The notes: a model not told the origin generated them from the sequence alone. Counted from the stretch's first letter, positions 53,101 through 62,534 are shown. The stretch: 64,000 nucleotides of DNA from Paenibacillaceae bacterium (GCA_900766135.1 CAAFUF010000038.1:34105-98104); one strand, 5' to 3'. Made by a program: numbers and translations.

Positions 53101-56100
53101 GGCGAATCCGAATCAGCTCTACCAGATGGTGTATCAGACCGAAGTTACCCAATTGCCTACTGGCGGAAAAGCGGGCAATGAGATTCAGCTGATGGGCGAC
53201 GATACCCTGCAGAACATCGGTGCCAAGAGCGAAATCGCGGTCGACAACAGTGATATAGGCGGCAGCGCGGAAACCCAAGGCAAGCTGGATCTGCTCAAGG
53301 TCGATCCGCAAGGCAAGCCGCTGGGTGGCGTAATATTTACGCTGTATGAACCCGACGGTGTAACAGAGGTCACTGGCGGAATTACAGGTCCGGACGGCAA
53401 GCTTAGCCTGTTTGCCAAAGCAGGGCTTTACGTGCTCAAGCAAACTTATATCGATGAGACCACCTATCTGCCGACCACGACGATTTATCAGGTGCGCGTG
53501 GCGTCCACACCTTGGAATCCCATTTGGGTGGACGGGGTAGAGGTTACCAGCACCAAACCGCTGGTTGTACCAACCCCGGTATGGGTGCCCGGCGATTTGA
53601 AGCTGGACACGGCGATAGAGGGGAACGGGGCGGACCCGAACCAGGAATTTGAATATACGATTACCTTCAGTAACGGCAAGTCTTATGCCTATATCGGCTC
53701 CATTAGCGGCACCGTAGCCAACGGCGGCATGGTGAAGCTGAAAGGCGGCCAGACCATTACGATCAAGGATATCCCGGATGGCATCGCCTACACCATCGTC
53801 CAGAAGAATTACACGGGCGACGGCTACGCAACCGATCCGGACAATCTGACGCGCACCGGCAGCATCGTGGCGGAGCAAACAGCCGAAGCGAAGTTCCTCA
53901 ACGCCAAGTATCTCCCCGGCAAGCTGACGATCGGGAAGACGGTTGCGGGCAATGGCGGGGACAAGAACAAGGCGTTCGAGTTCACTGTCACTTTCGGTGG
54001 TCCGGGTGCGGGTAAAACGTATACGTACACGACATCAAGCGGTGCGACGGGAACCGTCGGGTCCGGCGGCAAGATCTCCCTCAAGCATGGGGATACCGCC
54101 GTCATTGACGGGATTCCCAAGGATACCACCTACTCCGTTACCGAAGCCGATTATACGGCCGACGGCTACACGACGAATTGGCCGGACCGGCAAACGACCG
54201 GCACCATTACCGATGGGGGCGACCATCAAGAAGGGATCGTCAACACGCGGATGGTGTACGGAGGCCTGTTGATCGGCGAGACGGTGGAAGGCGCCGGAGC
54301 GGACAAGAATAAAACCTTTGAGTTTACGGTCCAATTCCCGGACGCCGCCGTTGGTAAAGTTTACACCTACACGAAGTCGGACGGCACGCAGGGAACGATC
54401 AAATCCGGCGATAAGATCAACCTTAAGCATGGGGAAACTGCCGCCATCGAAGGCATTCCGAGCGGTGACGGTTATATCGTCACCCAAACCGATTATTCGA
54501 GCGAGGATTACACCACCGCCCCGGCGAATCGGACGTATAGCGGCACGATCGTGGAGAAGCAGATTGCCGAAGCGCGATTCGTTAATGCGAAGTATCTCCC
54601 GGGTAAGCTGACGTTGACGGCGGATCCCTCAGTTGTTCCCGGCAACGGTACAACGTCTTCGCGTTTGACGGCCACGTTAACCGACTATGAAGGAAAACCG
54701 GTTGCGGACACCGAGGTCGTCTTCACCTTACCGGATAACTCGGAAGTAAAAGCAAAGACCAATGAAGAAGGAAAAGCGATCATCCCTTATACACCGCCGA
54801 AACTGGAGACCACAACGCCGGAGGACCACCTCATCACGGCGAAAGTGGACAGTCCGACGGAGGGGAAATTGACCGACACTACGACGGTCACTACCGTACC
54901 GGCGGCGATCACCGGGGTGCTGCGCGATAACACAACGGGCGAAGTGATTCCGAATGCGACCCTTGTCATCACCGACAAAACGAATGGCAACGAGCAAGAG
55001 ATCACGACCGACGCCAATGGTGCGTACTTCCACCCTGTGCCGTATGGCGGCGAATATACGATCAGCTTCACGAAACAGATCAAGGTGAATGGCGTCGACC
55101 AGCCGATCACTTTCACGCAGAAGGCGCAAGTCGATGGCGATGTGAAGGGCGGCGAACTGGTTCCGGCGGACATTACGGCTGTAGGCGTTGTACTCCTGAA
55201 GTTGCCTGAAGGGCAGGCATCACTGCTGAACAGCGAGCTTGCCGGGAAGATGCGCATTTATTTGCGGGATGCGAACGGCAATTATATTACGGATCAGAAC
55301 GGCGTTCCGAAAGCTTTCGGCCTGCAACCGAACGGCGCATTCTCTGCGGAAGGTTTAGCTGCGGAAAACTACCAAATGGAAGTGCGTTACGAAGTTGCCC
55401 CTGGCACAGAACTGACGCTCATCCATGCCGAGCTGGACGTGAAGGCGGACGGGGAGTTGAATATTTCCCAGGAGCTTGTTGACCCGTATGGCATCGTCAC
55501 GGACGAAACGACCGGCGCGGTAATCGAAGGCGCCGAAGTAACGCTGTACTATGCCGATACGCCGAAGAACAGAGCGAACGGGATCGTGCCGGGCACGAAA
55601 GTCACGTTGCCTGCGATTCCGGGCTTTCCACCGAACGATAACGCCAGCCCAAGTCAGAACAGCGACGTAAGCGGCGCCTATGCGTACATGGTATTCCCGG
55701 ACACGGACTATTATCTGGTTGTAACGAAAGCCGGGTATCAAACGCATACCAGCCCAACGATTTCGGTCGGAACCGACATCGTACGCTACGATGTCGAGTT
55801 AAAGCCGGTAAGTTCCGGCGGCGGCGGTAATGGCGGCGGTGGCGGCGGAACCGGACCCGGCACTACCGATCCTGTCCCCGCGAACCCCGGACCTGACCAA
55901 CAACCTGATCAGCCTGGGCCCGGCAACACCGACAACGGAACCGACGACGGCAACAACGGAGTCGGCAACACCGACAACGGAGCCGACGACGGCAACTACG
56001 GAGCCGGCAATAGCGACAATGGAACCGGCAACGGCAATAACGGAGTCGGCAATAGCGACAATGGAGCCGACAACGGCAACATTGGAACCAGCAATGGGGA

Positions 56101-56257
56101 CAACGGAGCCGGCAACGGCAGCAACGAGCTGGACGATGTTCCGGAAACAGGAGATAACAGCGCACCGCCAATCTTCTATATGGCTTTGGCGTTGATGTCC
56201 TTGATTACGATCGGACTCTGTCTGCTCGGCAGCAAGAAGAAAAAAATCATTCAGTAA
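50102..56257 (+). CDS. Giant sortase-anchored surface protein, 2051 residues
   Basis: The signal peptide is at about 1-34 (CLAVVLALQALTFPAAAYAD). Residues about 90-1060 form several fimbrial-isopeptide/DUF11-like beta domains (DFTVTDALPAGLAW; LVDTLPEGWEFVPY; LQDTLGEGLALRK). About 1062-1160 is a SpaA/prealbumin-like domain (GKLDLLKVDPQGKPLGGVIF). About 1163-1500 is three DUF5979-type repeats (YTYTKSDGTQGTIKSGDKI). About 1500-1600 is an invasin-like bacterial Ig domain (TLTADPSVVPGNGTTSSRLT). Two carboxypeptidase-regulatory-like domains follow, then a Gly/Asn/Asp stalk (about 1905-2005). The end is VPETG (2013-2017), a helix and KKKK. The sorting signal implies cell-wall anchoring by the class B sortase encoded 19 nt downstream. 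Ligand unknown; adhesin or fibre-like role inferred. Confidence 0.9.
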   Translation: MKRRRRVRTSVLSLCLAVVLALQALTFPAAAYADIAPEDGSETVSVSESDLPNADEPPLSVPEAVYAEPANFEATAADPTDKTAVLMGANSPFPLEVTQDGNVLNTGDAIHGRKPFSLKSTGIKIPVKGDAADPNTVDGSTVILYGDYVMLDKATYFPEVNLPDATMALKETSGYAIGTAYFSEAGIKVVFDGEERFFNGQGKNVTFGFESTARADVSGLNYGDQKPIDIFGSSYILENPQVTPVYSITMKSNSNAKENDWIYSADFVEGAIEWQVEMTATDEFDPAIPQLLDGLKFYDALDPAQAGTYVEGSLKVNGNPVTPDSGTANALAYTFPAGFGDKATVTFKTWIPKTKYYREYNSGSSGYETVTNTSELRDPSDSKLLSSNSWRVAFKPDWIQKSGTLDKRSSSNDPRTITWTIVINKNYSKQGLKDFTVTDALPAGLAWRSAVWQSWDSAKNDWSAAITPITPDASHVYSFGEVNGPIRLVIVSEVTGSTTGFTNKAIAQWKLDANTVQDNNQATVLDNATVTIGAHTLTKSAGTGVDILALGTLPWKVTLTPQEALPDGAVYDLMVYGDASSIDFTKVTASPAIDPEILEQLKGNIGPGYYQRFQSGSFQSSDGLTSQVYTLSQDGKPVADLLRVTGYNTAAPASFTFNSLMTQWEHFAGNKSTDQYNRAFLFEGTNRTIDSTRPSQRVNSGVLAKEILFASKPDGTSVIPNDVRSYIRNDTNEAYTLAAYDRVTKTVTFRLSVNMNGLKTEEMAKHGGNHVASDIKLVDTLPEGWEFVPYSEGQDFAIYKGTRADYGATASAGTLISDPSGLVSFSAAGNIGTFSFTKLESPYVILVKARPGEAALRQYFESGNAKIEATNTAEMKITWGDEPTTVSSSRKVIVPMQTLGKSVTKPNPGVLEWTVNYTPPFEMRDGVYLQDTLGEGLALRKDENGNLSLRRPDMAVYHAKLTPSGALEKDGAALDLTGPDPEVKVEAVTENGATRLIFRMANPNQLYQMVYQTEVTQLPTGGKAGNEIQLMGDDTLQNIGAKSEIAVDNSDIGGSAETQGKLDLLKVDPQGKPLGGVIFTLYEPDGVTEVTGGITGPDGKLSLFAKAGLYVLKQTYIDETTYLPTTTIYQVRVASTPWNPIWVDGVEVTSTKPLVVPTPVWVPGDLKLDTAIEGNGADPNQEFEYTITFSNGKSYAYIGSISGTVANGGMVKLKGGQTITIKDIPDGIAYTIVQKNYTGDGYATDPDNLTRTGSIVAEQTAEAKFLNAKYLPGKLTIGKTVAGNGGDKNKAFEFTVTFGGPGAGKTYTYTTSSGATGTVGSGGKISLKHGDTAVIDGIPKDTTYSVTEADYTADGYTTNWPDRQTTGTITDGGDHQEGIVNTRMVYGGLLIGETVEGAGADKNKTFEFTVQFPDAAVGKVYTYTKSDGTQGTIKSGDKINLKHGETAAIEGIPSGDGYIVTQTDYSSEDYTTAPANRTYSGTIVEKQIAEARFVNAKYLPGKLTLTADPSVVPGNGTTSSRLTATLTDYEGKPVADTEVVFTLPDNSEVKAKTNEEGKAIIPYTPPKLETTTPEDHLITAKVDSPTEGKLTDTTTVTTVPAAITGVLRDNTTGEVIPNATLVITDKTNGNEQEITTDANGAYFHPVPYGGEYTISFTKQIKVNGVDQPITFTQKAQVDGDVKGGELVPADITAVGVVLLKLPEGQASLLNSELAGKMRIYLRDANGNYITDQNGVPKAFGLQPNGAFSAEGLAAENYQMEVRYEVAPGTELTLIHAELDVKADGELNISQELVDPYGIVTDETTGAVIEGAEVTLYYADTPKNRANGIVPGTKVTLPAIPGFPPNDNASPSQNSDVSGAYAYMVFPDTDYYLVVTKAGYQTHTSPTISVGTDIVRYDVELKPVSSGGGGNGGGGGGTGPGTTDPVPANPGPDQQPDQPGPGNTDNGTDDGNNGVGNTDNGADDGNYGAGNSDNGTGNGNNGVGNSDNGADNGNIGTSNGDNGAGNGSNELDDVPETGDNSAPPIFYMALALMSLITIGLCLLGSKKKKIIQ

Positions 56258-56276
56258 CCGGAAAGGCGGTAAGAAA

Positions 56277-57074
56277 ATGAGTACAATCAAAAAATTTCTT
56301 ATCGCCGTTTCCTCCCTTCTGCTGGTATTTTCTCTCGTCATGGTTGCAAGAACTTTCCTCCGGGATTATACCGAGCAACAGAAGATCGAAGAACTGACCA
56401 ACGTTTGGGAGGATGAGTCGGATCAAGGAGGCGGAGGGGAGTCCCTCCCCTCCTCTTTGTTCAATAAAACGAATAAGCCGGTCATGCTACCCGAATTTCA
56501 AAAGCTTTACGAGAGAAACCCGGACATCGTCGGTTGGCTGAAGATGGACGGTACCCGAATCGAGTATCCGATAATGCAAAATCCACAGGATGCGAACTAT
56601 TATCTCAACCACGATTTCGATAACAAGAAGAACAAAGGCGGCCTCCCCTTCTTGGACACGCACAGCCGGATCGACAGTTCGGACATTTTGCTGATTCACG
56701 GCCATCATATGAAAAGCGGCTGGATGTTTAAAGATTTGATGAAGTACAAGGAAGAGAGCTTTTATAAGGAGCATGCAACGTTCCAGTTCAGTACGCTTTA
56801 CGAAAAGGAAGAGTATGAGATTGTTGCCGTTATTCTGTCCAAAGTTTATCGCAAATCGGACGACGTTTTTAAATACTACCAGATCGAGAAGGTTAGGACG
56901 CCCGCCGAGTTCGATTCCTATGTTCAGAACATCAAGAAACTCGCTCTTTACGACACGGGCGTGACAGCACGGTATGGCGACAAACTTGTTGTCCTGTCTA
57001 CGTGTGAATACTCGACCGAAAACGGCCGGTTGGCGGTCATCGCCCGAAAAAAGGGGAGAAATGACCGTGGGTAA
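56277..57074 (+). CDS. srtB: Class B sortase
   Basis: The protein has 265 residues with an N-terminal anchor (about 7-25). The sortase domain has the catalytic His in ILLIHGHHMKSGWMF (H143), Cys in VVLSTCEYS (C243) and Arg in NGRLAVIARK (R251). The longer inter-motif segment (KDLMKYKEESFYKEH) is of class B type. GGAAAGGCGG precedes the ATG. It is co-transcribed with the VPETG protein, so that protein is the probable substrate, although many class B enzymes prefer NPxTN/SPxTG-like signals. Confidence 0.92.
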   Translation: MSTIKKFLIAVSSLLLVFSLVMVARTFLRDYTEQQKIEELTNVWEDESDQGGGGESLPSSLFNKTNKPVMLPEFQKLYERNPDIVGWLKMDGTRIEYPIMQNPQDANYYLNHDFDNKKNKGGLPFLDTHSRIDSSDILLIHGHHMKSGWMFKDLMKYKEESFYKEHATFQFSTLYEKEEYEIVAVILSKVYRKSDDVFKYYQIEKVRTPAEFDSYVQNIKKLALYDTGVTARYGDKLVVLSTCEYSTENGRLAVIARKKGRNDRG

Positions 57075-57096
57075 GCCCCCTCAATCAAATGCACCC

Positions 57097-57939
57097 TCAC
57101 TTCGAAATATCCAAAAACCCCTCCCCGAACACATCCCGCACGTCGTGAATCGTAAGGAACGCGGCTTGGTCGATGGAACGGACGATTTTCTTCAGGGTGG
57201 ACACCTCTTGCTTGCTGATGACGATATAGAGGACCTCCTTCGGGTTCTTCGTATAGTAGCCATGGCCCGACAGGACGGTTACGCCGCGGTCCATTTCGGT
57301 GATGACCCTCTCGGCGATATCGTTTTGCTTCTCGGAGATGATCGTGACGGCTTTCTTGGGATTCAACCCCTCGATCATGAAGTCCATCACCTTCGTGCCT
57401 ACATATAAGATGACGATCGTCAGCATCAGCTTCTCCGGGCCTATGATGAAATAGGAGGAGAACGCCACGATCAGATCGAAAAACAGCAGCGCATAGCTGA
57501 TATTCCAATCGAGATATTTATTGGCGATCCGGGCCAGGATGACGGTTCCCGCCGTCGTTCCGCCAACCCGTACGATCAGACCGATCCCGACTCCTACGAT
57601 CACGCCGGCAAACACCGCATTGATGGTCGGCTCGTGCGAATCGATCCGCCAGTTCTCCGTCAAATGCAGGAACAACGAGTTAAAAGCAACCGCAATCACC
57701 GTATAAATCGTCGTTCGCCGATCCAGAAATTTATACCCGACAATGAGCAGCACGCCATTAATCACGATATTGACCACCGAAGGCGACCAATGATACAAGT
57801 AGTACAAAATGATCGTGACCCCCGTAACGCCCCCTTCGCCGAAGTCGTTCGGAATAATAAACAAATTGACGGCCAGCGCAAATAAAAAGGCCCCTACAAT
57901 GATAATCAAGATATCCGCAATTCTCTTCTTCATTCCCAC
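57097..57939 (-). CDS. YitT-family membrane protein (DUF2179)
   Basis: The protein has 280 residues. Five or six helices in the first 170 residues (DILIIIVGAFLFALAVNLFI; PNDFGEGGVTGVTIILYYL; NAVFAGVIVGVGIGLIVRVG, then GTTAG) are followed by a cytoplasmic DUF2179 domain (KAVTIISEKQNDIAERVITE; IHDVRDVFGEGF). Function unknown; members are widespread in firmicutes. GAGAGG lies 6 nt before the GTG used; an ATG two codons later is an alternative. It is convergent with srtB, separated by only 22 nt. Confidence 0.9.
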   Translation of the reverse strand: MGMKKRIADILIIIVGAFLFALAVNLFIIPNDFGEGGVTGVTIILYYLYHWSPSVVNIVINGVLLIVGYKFLDRRTTIYTVIAVAFNSLFLHLTENWRIDSHEPTINAVFAGVIVGVGIGLIVRVGGTTAGTVILARIANKYLDWNISYALLFFDLIVAFSSYFIIGPEKLMLTIVILYVGTKVMDFMIEGLNPKKAVTIISEKQNDIAERVITEMDRGVTVLSGHGYYTKNPKEVLYIVISKQEVSTLKKIVRSIDQAAFLTIHDVRDVFGEGFLDISK

Positions 57940-58080
57940 TCGAATCCTCTCTCCACCACATTTCTATCGTAACAACCAGAACATCGTAGCGATTCGGATT
58001 TGGAAAGTCAAGATGACTTTAACACATTACTTCTCTAGTTCATTCACATGGAAAAGGAGGTGATCGCTAAAAAAGCATCA

Positions 58081-58096
58081 ATAGAACAAATCTACA
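58081..58096. repeat. 16-bp motif shared with 62576-62591
   Basis: ATAGAACAAATCTACA, followed by CTCCCC, lies about 140 bp before the kinase start. The identical 16-mer, followed by TCTCCCC, lies upstream of the permease gene. It is a candidate binding site for the adjacent response regulator. Confidence 0.55.
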
Positions 58097-58222
58097 CTCC
58101 CCCCCTGTACCACTACCTTCTGCAACAAATCCATGCAATTTCCGGCAACACCTCTGCGGGCTTTTTTCCTATGCTATAATTTGAGGAAAAGACACCTGCG
58201 ACCGCACTGGAGGCATGCCCGC

Positions 58223-60076
58223 ATGGCTGGATTCACGCGTTACCTGATTCCGCAGAAATTGAAATACCGCCTGTTCATGGCGTTTGTATGCTTGATTCTG
58301 CTGCCCTTCTGCGCCTTGAATTTATATAACTACCAGCGTATCGAGACCTTGGTTCAGCAAAAGATCAGCCAGCAAAGCCACTCCCAGCTGGAGCAGATGT
58401 ACCGGACCTTGGAGGACCAGATGGGCATCGCCTTCAAGACGCTGATCTTTCTGAAGCAGGACGATTCCGTGAAATCCGTGCTTCGTCACCCGGAGCAACA
58501 CGACGGACTGGAGAATAAGCGGATCATGGAAAATATTTTCATGAACCTGAACAACAGCTTCTTCCTGTACAACCCTTCCGTCTACTTCATGATTCTGGAC
58601 ATGAATGAAAGCGTATACACTTCTTATCCGCCCCGGGATGCCTTGGTCTACGGCAAGCTTAGAGATCACCCCGGCTTCGACCCGCAGGCGATGAACGCCA
58701 ACGCGTACCATTGGGTCCCGAACGACCCGAACTATGTGCTTAGGGATGTCTCTACCAGCACCTATTTGCTGTCCTTGTACGCCTATTTGGGCGATAACCC
58801 GAACCGCCCTTACGGTATGGCCCGCATCAGCATCGACTATTCCTCCTGGCTGCGCTCCATCCATAACCAATCGGATCTGCAGCAGCAATATTTTTTGATT
58901 ACGCGCGCGGGGGAGGAGATCTCCAAATCGGTGCCGGAAGCGGTGCTGCCCGAGAAGGTCATGGCGGAAATCGCGAAGCTCCCGGACCGGCAATACTTCA
59001 TCGACCCGGACTCCAATTCCTTGATCAATTACATTTATGTCGAATCGTTGGACTGGTACATCGTGAACCGGATTCCGCTGCCGATCTTGTTTAATGAAAT
59101 CGATGCGTTGAAACGGCAGTATTTTACGACGTTTTTCATTCTGATGGGGGCCTTTCTGGTCATGACCTTCGCGATTGCCGCGACGATCACCCGTCCGTTG
59201 TCCCATCTGCAAAACAAAATGATGGCGGTCGTTCGCAAAAACCTGAAAATCCGGCTGCCGGAGCAGAAATTCCGCGGGGAGATTCTGGACCTAACCCGTA
59301 CCTTCAATACGATGCTTGGCGACATGGACGCGTTGATCCAACGCCTGAAGACGGAGGAGCGCCAAAAGGAGGCCGTTCATTTTCATATGCTGCTGGCGCA
59401 GATGAACCCGCATTTTCTGCTGAATACGTTAAACACGATCAAGTGGAGCGCCATTCGCCAGGGGAACGAAGACATCTCCGAGATCACCTTGTCCTTGGGC
59501 AAACTGCTGGAAGCCAGCCTGAATTCGGAACAAGATCTGGTGCATCTCCAGGACGAAATCGAGCTGGTGCAGGCCTATGTGCATATTCAGCAGGTTCGCT
59601 ACAATCACCGGTTCGAGGTCGCTTACACGTTGGAGGACGAGGTCGTCTTCGCACTGGTGCCGAAGCTCAGTCTACAGCCGCTCGTCGAGAACGCCATCAT
59701 GCACGGGGTCAGCCATCTGAACGGACCAGGCCGGATCGAGATTCGCGTCCGGCGCGAGGGGCTAGCTCAACTGACCGTCGAAATCGAGGATAACGGGATC
59801 GGCATGGCGCGTTCGGCCCAAATCAAGAAGACGCGGAAGCGGCCGGGGATCGGCCTGGACAACGTTCGGGAGCGGCTGCGGCTGCTCTTTAAGGAAGAGG
59901 GGCGAATGGATGTGACGTCCTCGGACCAAGGAACTCGGGTTCGGTTTACGATTCCTTTATTGCTATCAACGCCTTATGCCAAAAGTCAACGGGAAGCAGC
60001 GATGGCGAAGGAAGGCCATCCCCTGACGCTGCCGCCTGGGGATGCCGCGGCCAACGATCCGAGAGGAGGTCAATAA
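58223..60076 (+). CDS. Sensor histidine kinase, YesM type
   Basis: The protein has 617 residues. The first helix is at about 18-40, an extracellular dCache-like sensor spans about 41-290, and the second helix is at about 300-322. HAMP (about 320-375) is followed by the His_kinase domain with the phospho-acceptor in HMLLAQMNPHFLLNTLNTIK. The ATPase has ENAIMHGV (N box), DNGIGM (G1) and GIGLDNVRERL (G2). The ATG has GGAGG 9 nt upstream; the frame is open further upstream but lacks signals. It partners the response regulator that starts one base after its stop, and both probably control the adjacent sugar importer. Confidence 0.93.
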   Translation: MAGFTRYLIPQKLKYRLFMAFVCLILLPFCALNLYNYQRIETLVQQKISQQSHSQLEQMYRTLEDQMGIAFKTLIFLKQDDSVKSVLRHPEQHDGLENKRIMENIFMNLNNSFFLYNPSVYFMILDMNESVYTSYPPRDALVYGKLRDHPGFDPQAMNANAYHWVPNDPNYVLRDVSTSTYLLSLYAYLGDNPNRPYGMARISIDYSSWLRSIHNQSDLQQQYFLITRAGEEISKSVPEAVLPEKVMAEIAKLPDRQYFIDPDSNSLINYIYVESLDWYIVNRIPLPILFNEIDALKRQYFTTFFILMGAFLVMTFAIAATITRPLSHLQNKMMAVVRKNLKIRLPEQKFRGEILDLTRTFNTMLGDMDALIQRLKTEERQKEAVHFHMLLAQMNPHFLLNTLNTIKWSAIRQGNEDISEITLSLGKLLEASLNSEQDLVHLQDEIELVQAYVHIQQVRYNHRFEVAYTLEDEVVFALVPKLSLQPLVENAIMHGVSHLNGPGRIEIRVRREGLAQLTVEIEDNGIGMARSAQIKKTRKRPGIGLDNVRERLRLLFKEEGRMDVTSSDQGTRVRFTIPLLLSTPYAKSQREAAMAKEGHPLTLPPGDAAANDPRGGQ

Positions 60077-60077
60077 C

Positions 60078-61031
60078 ATGTGGAAAGTGCTGCTGGTCGA
60101 AGACGAAGTGTTCGTTCGCGAATCGGTGCGCGAGATCATCGCTTGGGAAGAACTCGGATTTACGGTAGCGGGAGAAGCCGGCAACGGAGGCGAGGCGCTC
60201 GAGATGATCCGGCGCGACCCGCCCGATCTGGTGCTCGCGGACATCGTGATGCCGGAGATGGACGGCGTAGAGTTGCTCCGCCGCACCCGGGAAGAGGGCT
60301 ATCGTTCCCGCTTCATCATGCTGACCTGCATCGGCGAATTCGAATATGTACGGCAGGCGATGGAATACGGCGCTTCCAATTATATTCTGAAGCTGTCGAT
60401 GAGCGTCAATTCGCTGCGGGACACGCTGCGCAAAGTGAGCGCGGAGCTCGCCAGGGACGGTGGAGCTGAACCAGTTGCACAGAGTACCGGCGAGGCGAAC
60501 CCGCAGGCGGGAGGTTTTGGCGCGCAGGCAGCAACGGCAGTGCGCGCGGCAGGCGTAACGCCAGTAGCAGCGGCGTCGACCACAGCTGTGACGCTGTCGA
60601 AAGCAGCTGCCTCGCCAACAGCAGCAGCGCTATCGGCATCGACATCCGCAACTGCGTCGGCCGCTTCAAGCCTTAGTCCAACAGGAACTGCAGCAGGCAT
60701 CTCCCATCCCGAGGTGTGCAAGATCATCGATTACATCGCCGAGCATTACGCGCAGGACATCACGGTCAAATCGATGGCCCAATATGTCATGATGGGCGAG
60801 AACTACGTCAGCGCCTTGTTCAAGAAAAAAACCGGTCAAACACTGATTCACTACCTGCACCGGGTCCGGGTGGAGAAAGCGCAGGAATATCTGCTTCACA
60901 CCGAGCTGCCCGTTCATGAGATCGGCCAACGGGTGGGCTTCATCAATGACAACTACTTCATCAAGATCTTCAAACGCCTCACCCAGCAGACGCCCAGCAA
61001 ATACCGGCAATGGAACAAAACCGCCGAATAG
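60078..61031 (+). CDS. Response regulator with AraC output, YesN type
   Basis: The protein has 317 residues. The receiver domain (1-120) has the acidic pocket VEDE, the phospho-acceptor Asp in DLVLADIVMPEMDG, the conserved Thr in FIMLTCIGEFEY and the Lys in NYILKLSM. A low-complexity Ala/Ser/Thr linker of about 75 residues follows. The AraC domain (about 210-317) carries SMAQYVMMGENYVSALFKKK and IGQRVGFINDNYFIKIFKRL. YesN proteins with this partner usually activate adjacent sugar-transport genes. GAGAGGAGGT precedes the ATG. Confidence 0.93.
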   Translation: MWKVLLVEDEVFVRESVREIIAWEELGFTVAGEAGNGGEALEMIRRDPPDLVLADIVMPEMDGVELLRRTREEGYRSRFIMLTCIGEFEYVRQAMEYGASNYILKLSMSVNSLRDTLRKVSAELARDGGAEPVAQSTGEANPQAGGFGAQAATAVRAAGVTPVAAASTTAVTLSKAAASPTAAALSASTSATASAASSLSPTGTAAGISHPEVCKIIDYIAEHYAQDITVKSMAQYVMMGENYVSALFKKKTGQTLIHYLHRVRVEKAQEYLLHTELPVHEIGQRVGFINDNYFIKIFKRLTQQTPSKYRQWNKTAE

Positions 61032-61182
61032 AAGATAACGATGGCCAAATCCCCCGTTTCCGGACGCGTAAATGCATCGTTTTGTTCCGTGATCTGAAGG
61101 GATATGTAGGTTCAATTCCGCTCCCGTCCCCTGCTACGATGAGGGGGATTCAACCATCAACGATATAGGGAGGTCTTTACCC

Positions 61183-62523
61183 GTGAGAAACAAAAAAGGA
61201 TGGGCCGCACTGCTGCTCTGCACGCTGCTGATCGGCCTGCTGGCCGGTTGCGGCGGTAATAACAGTAAGGGGGCGAAAGGAAATTCGGGAGCGGCTACCC
61301 CAGATTCGAAAGCGCCTTCATCGGGCGAAACCGTCAAGCTGACGATGTGGGGCGGAGTTCCGCCGGAAGCTGGCCCGCAAGCCGTGGTGGACGCGTGGAA
61401 CGCCGCGCATCCCGACGTCCAGGTCGAATACGTACGGTTCGTGAATGACGATGACGGGAACCTGAAGCTCGACACCGCGCTCGCCACCGGACAAGCGGTG
61501 GATCTCTTCGTGAACTACTCGGTGACGCAGGCGGCCAAACGGGTCGAATCGGGGGTTGCGCTCGATTTGAGTTCTTTTTCCGACTACAATATTGATGAGA
61601 AAATCGGATCCAACGCAGCCACCTGGAAAATCGACGGCAAGTACTACGGGATCCCTACCAAGAAAAACGTCCAATTCTTCGCTTTAAACAAAGACGCGCT
61701 GGATGCAGCGGGGCTCGCGGTGCCGAAGGCTTGGACCTGGGACGAAGCCCGGGAGTACGCCAAAACGCTGAAAGAAGCAGGATTTAAATACGGACTAGTG
61801 CAGCACATGGAACCGTTCGCCGATCCGATGGATTCGGTGCTGGAGAAGAACGGCTACGTCAAAGAGGATGGCAGCTCCAACATGGACCACCCGCTCGTGC
61901 TGAAATGGCTGGAAACGATGAACGCCATGATGAAGGATGACCAAACTACGCCGCCGCTTGGCGAGCAGTTGACGTCCAAAATGCCGGTCGAGAATATGTT
62001 CCTCGGCGGCGAAGCGGCGATGATCAACATCGGGGAATGGCTGCTGCGCAGCTCCAACAACATGAAGGACTTCCCTCGTGACTTCAAAATCGCGTTTGCT
62101 CCCGTGCCCCGATTGGCGGAGAACGAAGACGATTTCATTACCAGCGGCGGCGTAGGCGACTTTATCTCGATCAATGCCAACTCCAAAAACACGGAAGCTG
62201 CCTGGGAGTTCCTTAAATGGTACGCCGACGAAGGCATGATGCCGATGGCCGCCGGAGGACGGCTGCCCGCTTCGGCTGCGGTCGACCAGGAAGCCGCGAT
62301 CCAGAGCCTGCTCGGCGAACATGCGGATACGTATGACCAGGAATCGCTGGAATTCGTTCTGTACGGGAACAAGGCGCCGACCTTCGTCCGCAAGCTCCCG
62401 CAGGAAATGGTAGACATGCGCTCACAGGAATACGAGAAATTCTTCCTCAATAATCAAACTGCCGAGCAAACGGTGCAGGCGATGGTGAAACGTCATAATG
62501 AGTTCCTCAAACAAAACCAATAG
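61183..62523 (+). CDS. Sugar ABC transporter substrate-binding lipoprotein
   Basis: The protein has 446 residues from a GTG with AGGGAGGTC 9 nt upstream. The signal is LLLCTLLIGLLAGCGGNNSK (lipobox LLAGC). The mature part is a CUT1-type extracellular-binding domain: QAVVDAWNAAHPDVQVEYVR, VDLFVNYSVTQAAKRVESG, and FLGGEAAMINIGEWLLRSSN. It is the ligand-binding part of an importer whose first permease gene follows after 214 bp. Confidence 0.93.
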   Translation: MRNKKGWAALLLCTLLIGLLAGCGGNNSKGAKGNSGAATPDSKAPSSGETVKLTMWGGVPPEAGPQAVVDAWNAAHPDVQVEYVRFVNDDDGNLKLDTALATGQAVDLFVNYSVTQAAKRVESGVALDLSSFSDYNIDEKIGSNAATWKIDGKYYGIPTKKNVQFFALNKDALDAAGLAVPKAWTWDEAREYAKTLKEAGFKYGLVQHMEPFADPMDSVLEKNGYVKEDGSSNMDHPLVLKWLETMNAMMKDDQTTPPLGEQLTSKMPVENMFLGGEAAMINIGEWLLRSSNNMKDFPRDFKIAFAPVPRLAENEDDFITSGGVGDFISINANSKNTEAAWEFLKWYADEGMMPMAAGGRLPASAAVDQEAAIQSLLGEHADTYDQESLEFVLYGNKAPTFVRKLPQEMVDMRSQEYEKFFLNNQTAEQTVQAMVKRHNEFLKQNQ

Positions 62524-62534
62524 CGAGATGGGAA

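Noticed and set aside
54200..56341. Large minus-strand frames across the surface-protein gene
   Set aside because: They are shadows of the repetitive, codon-biased plus-strand gene.
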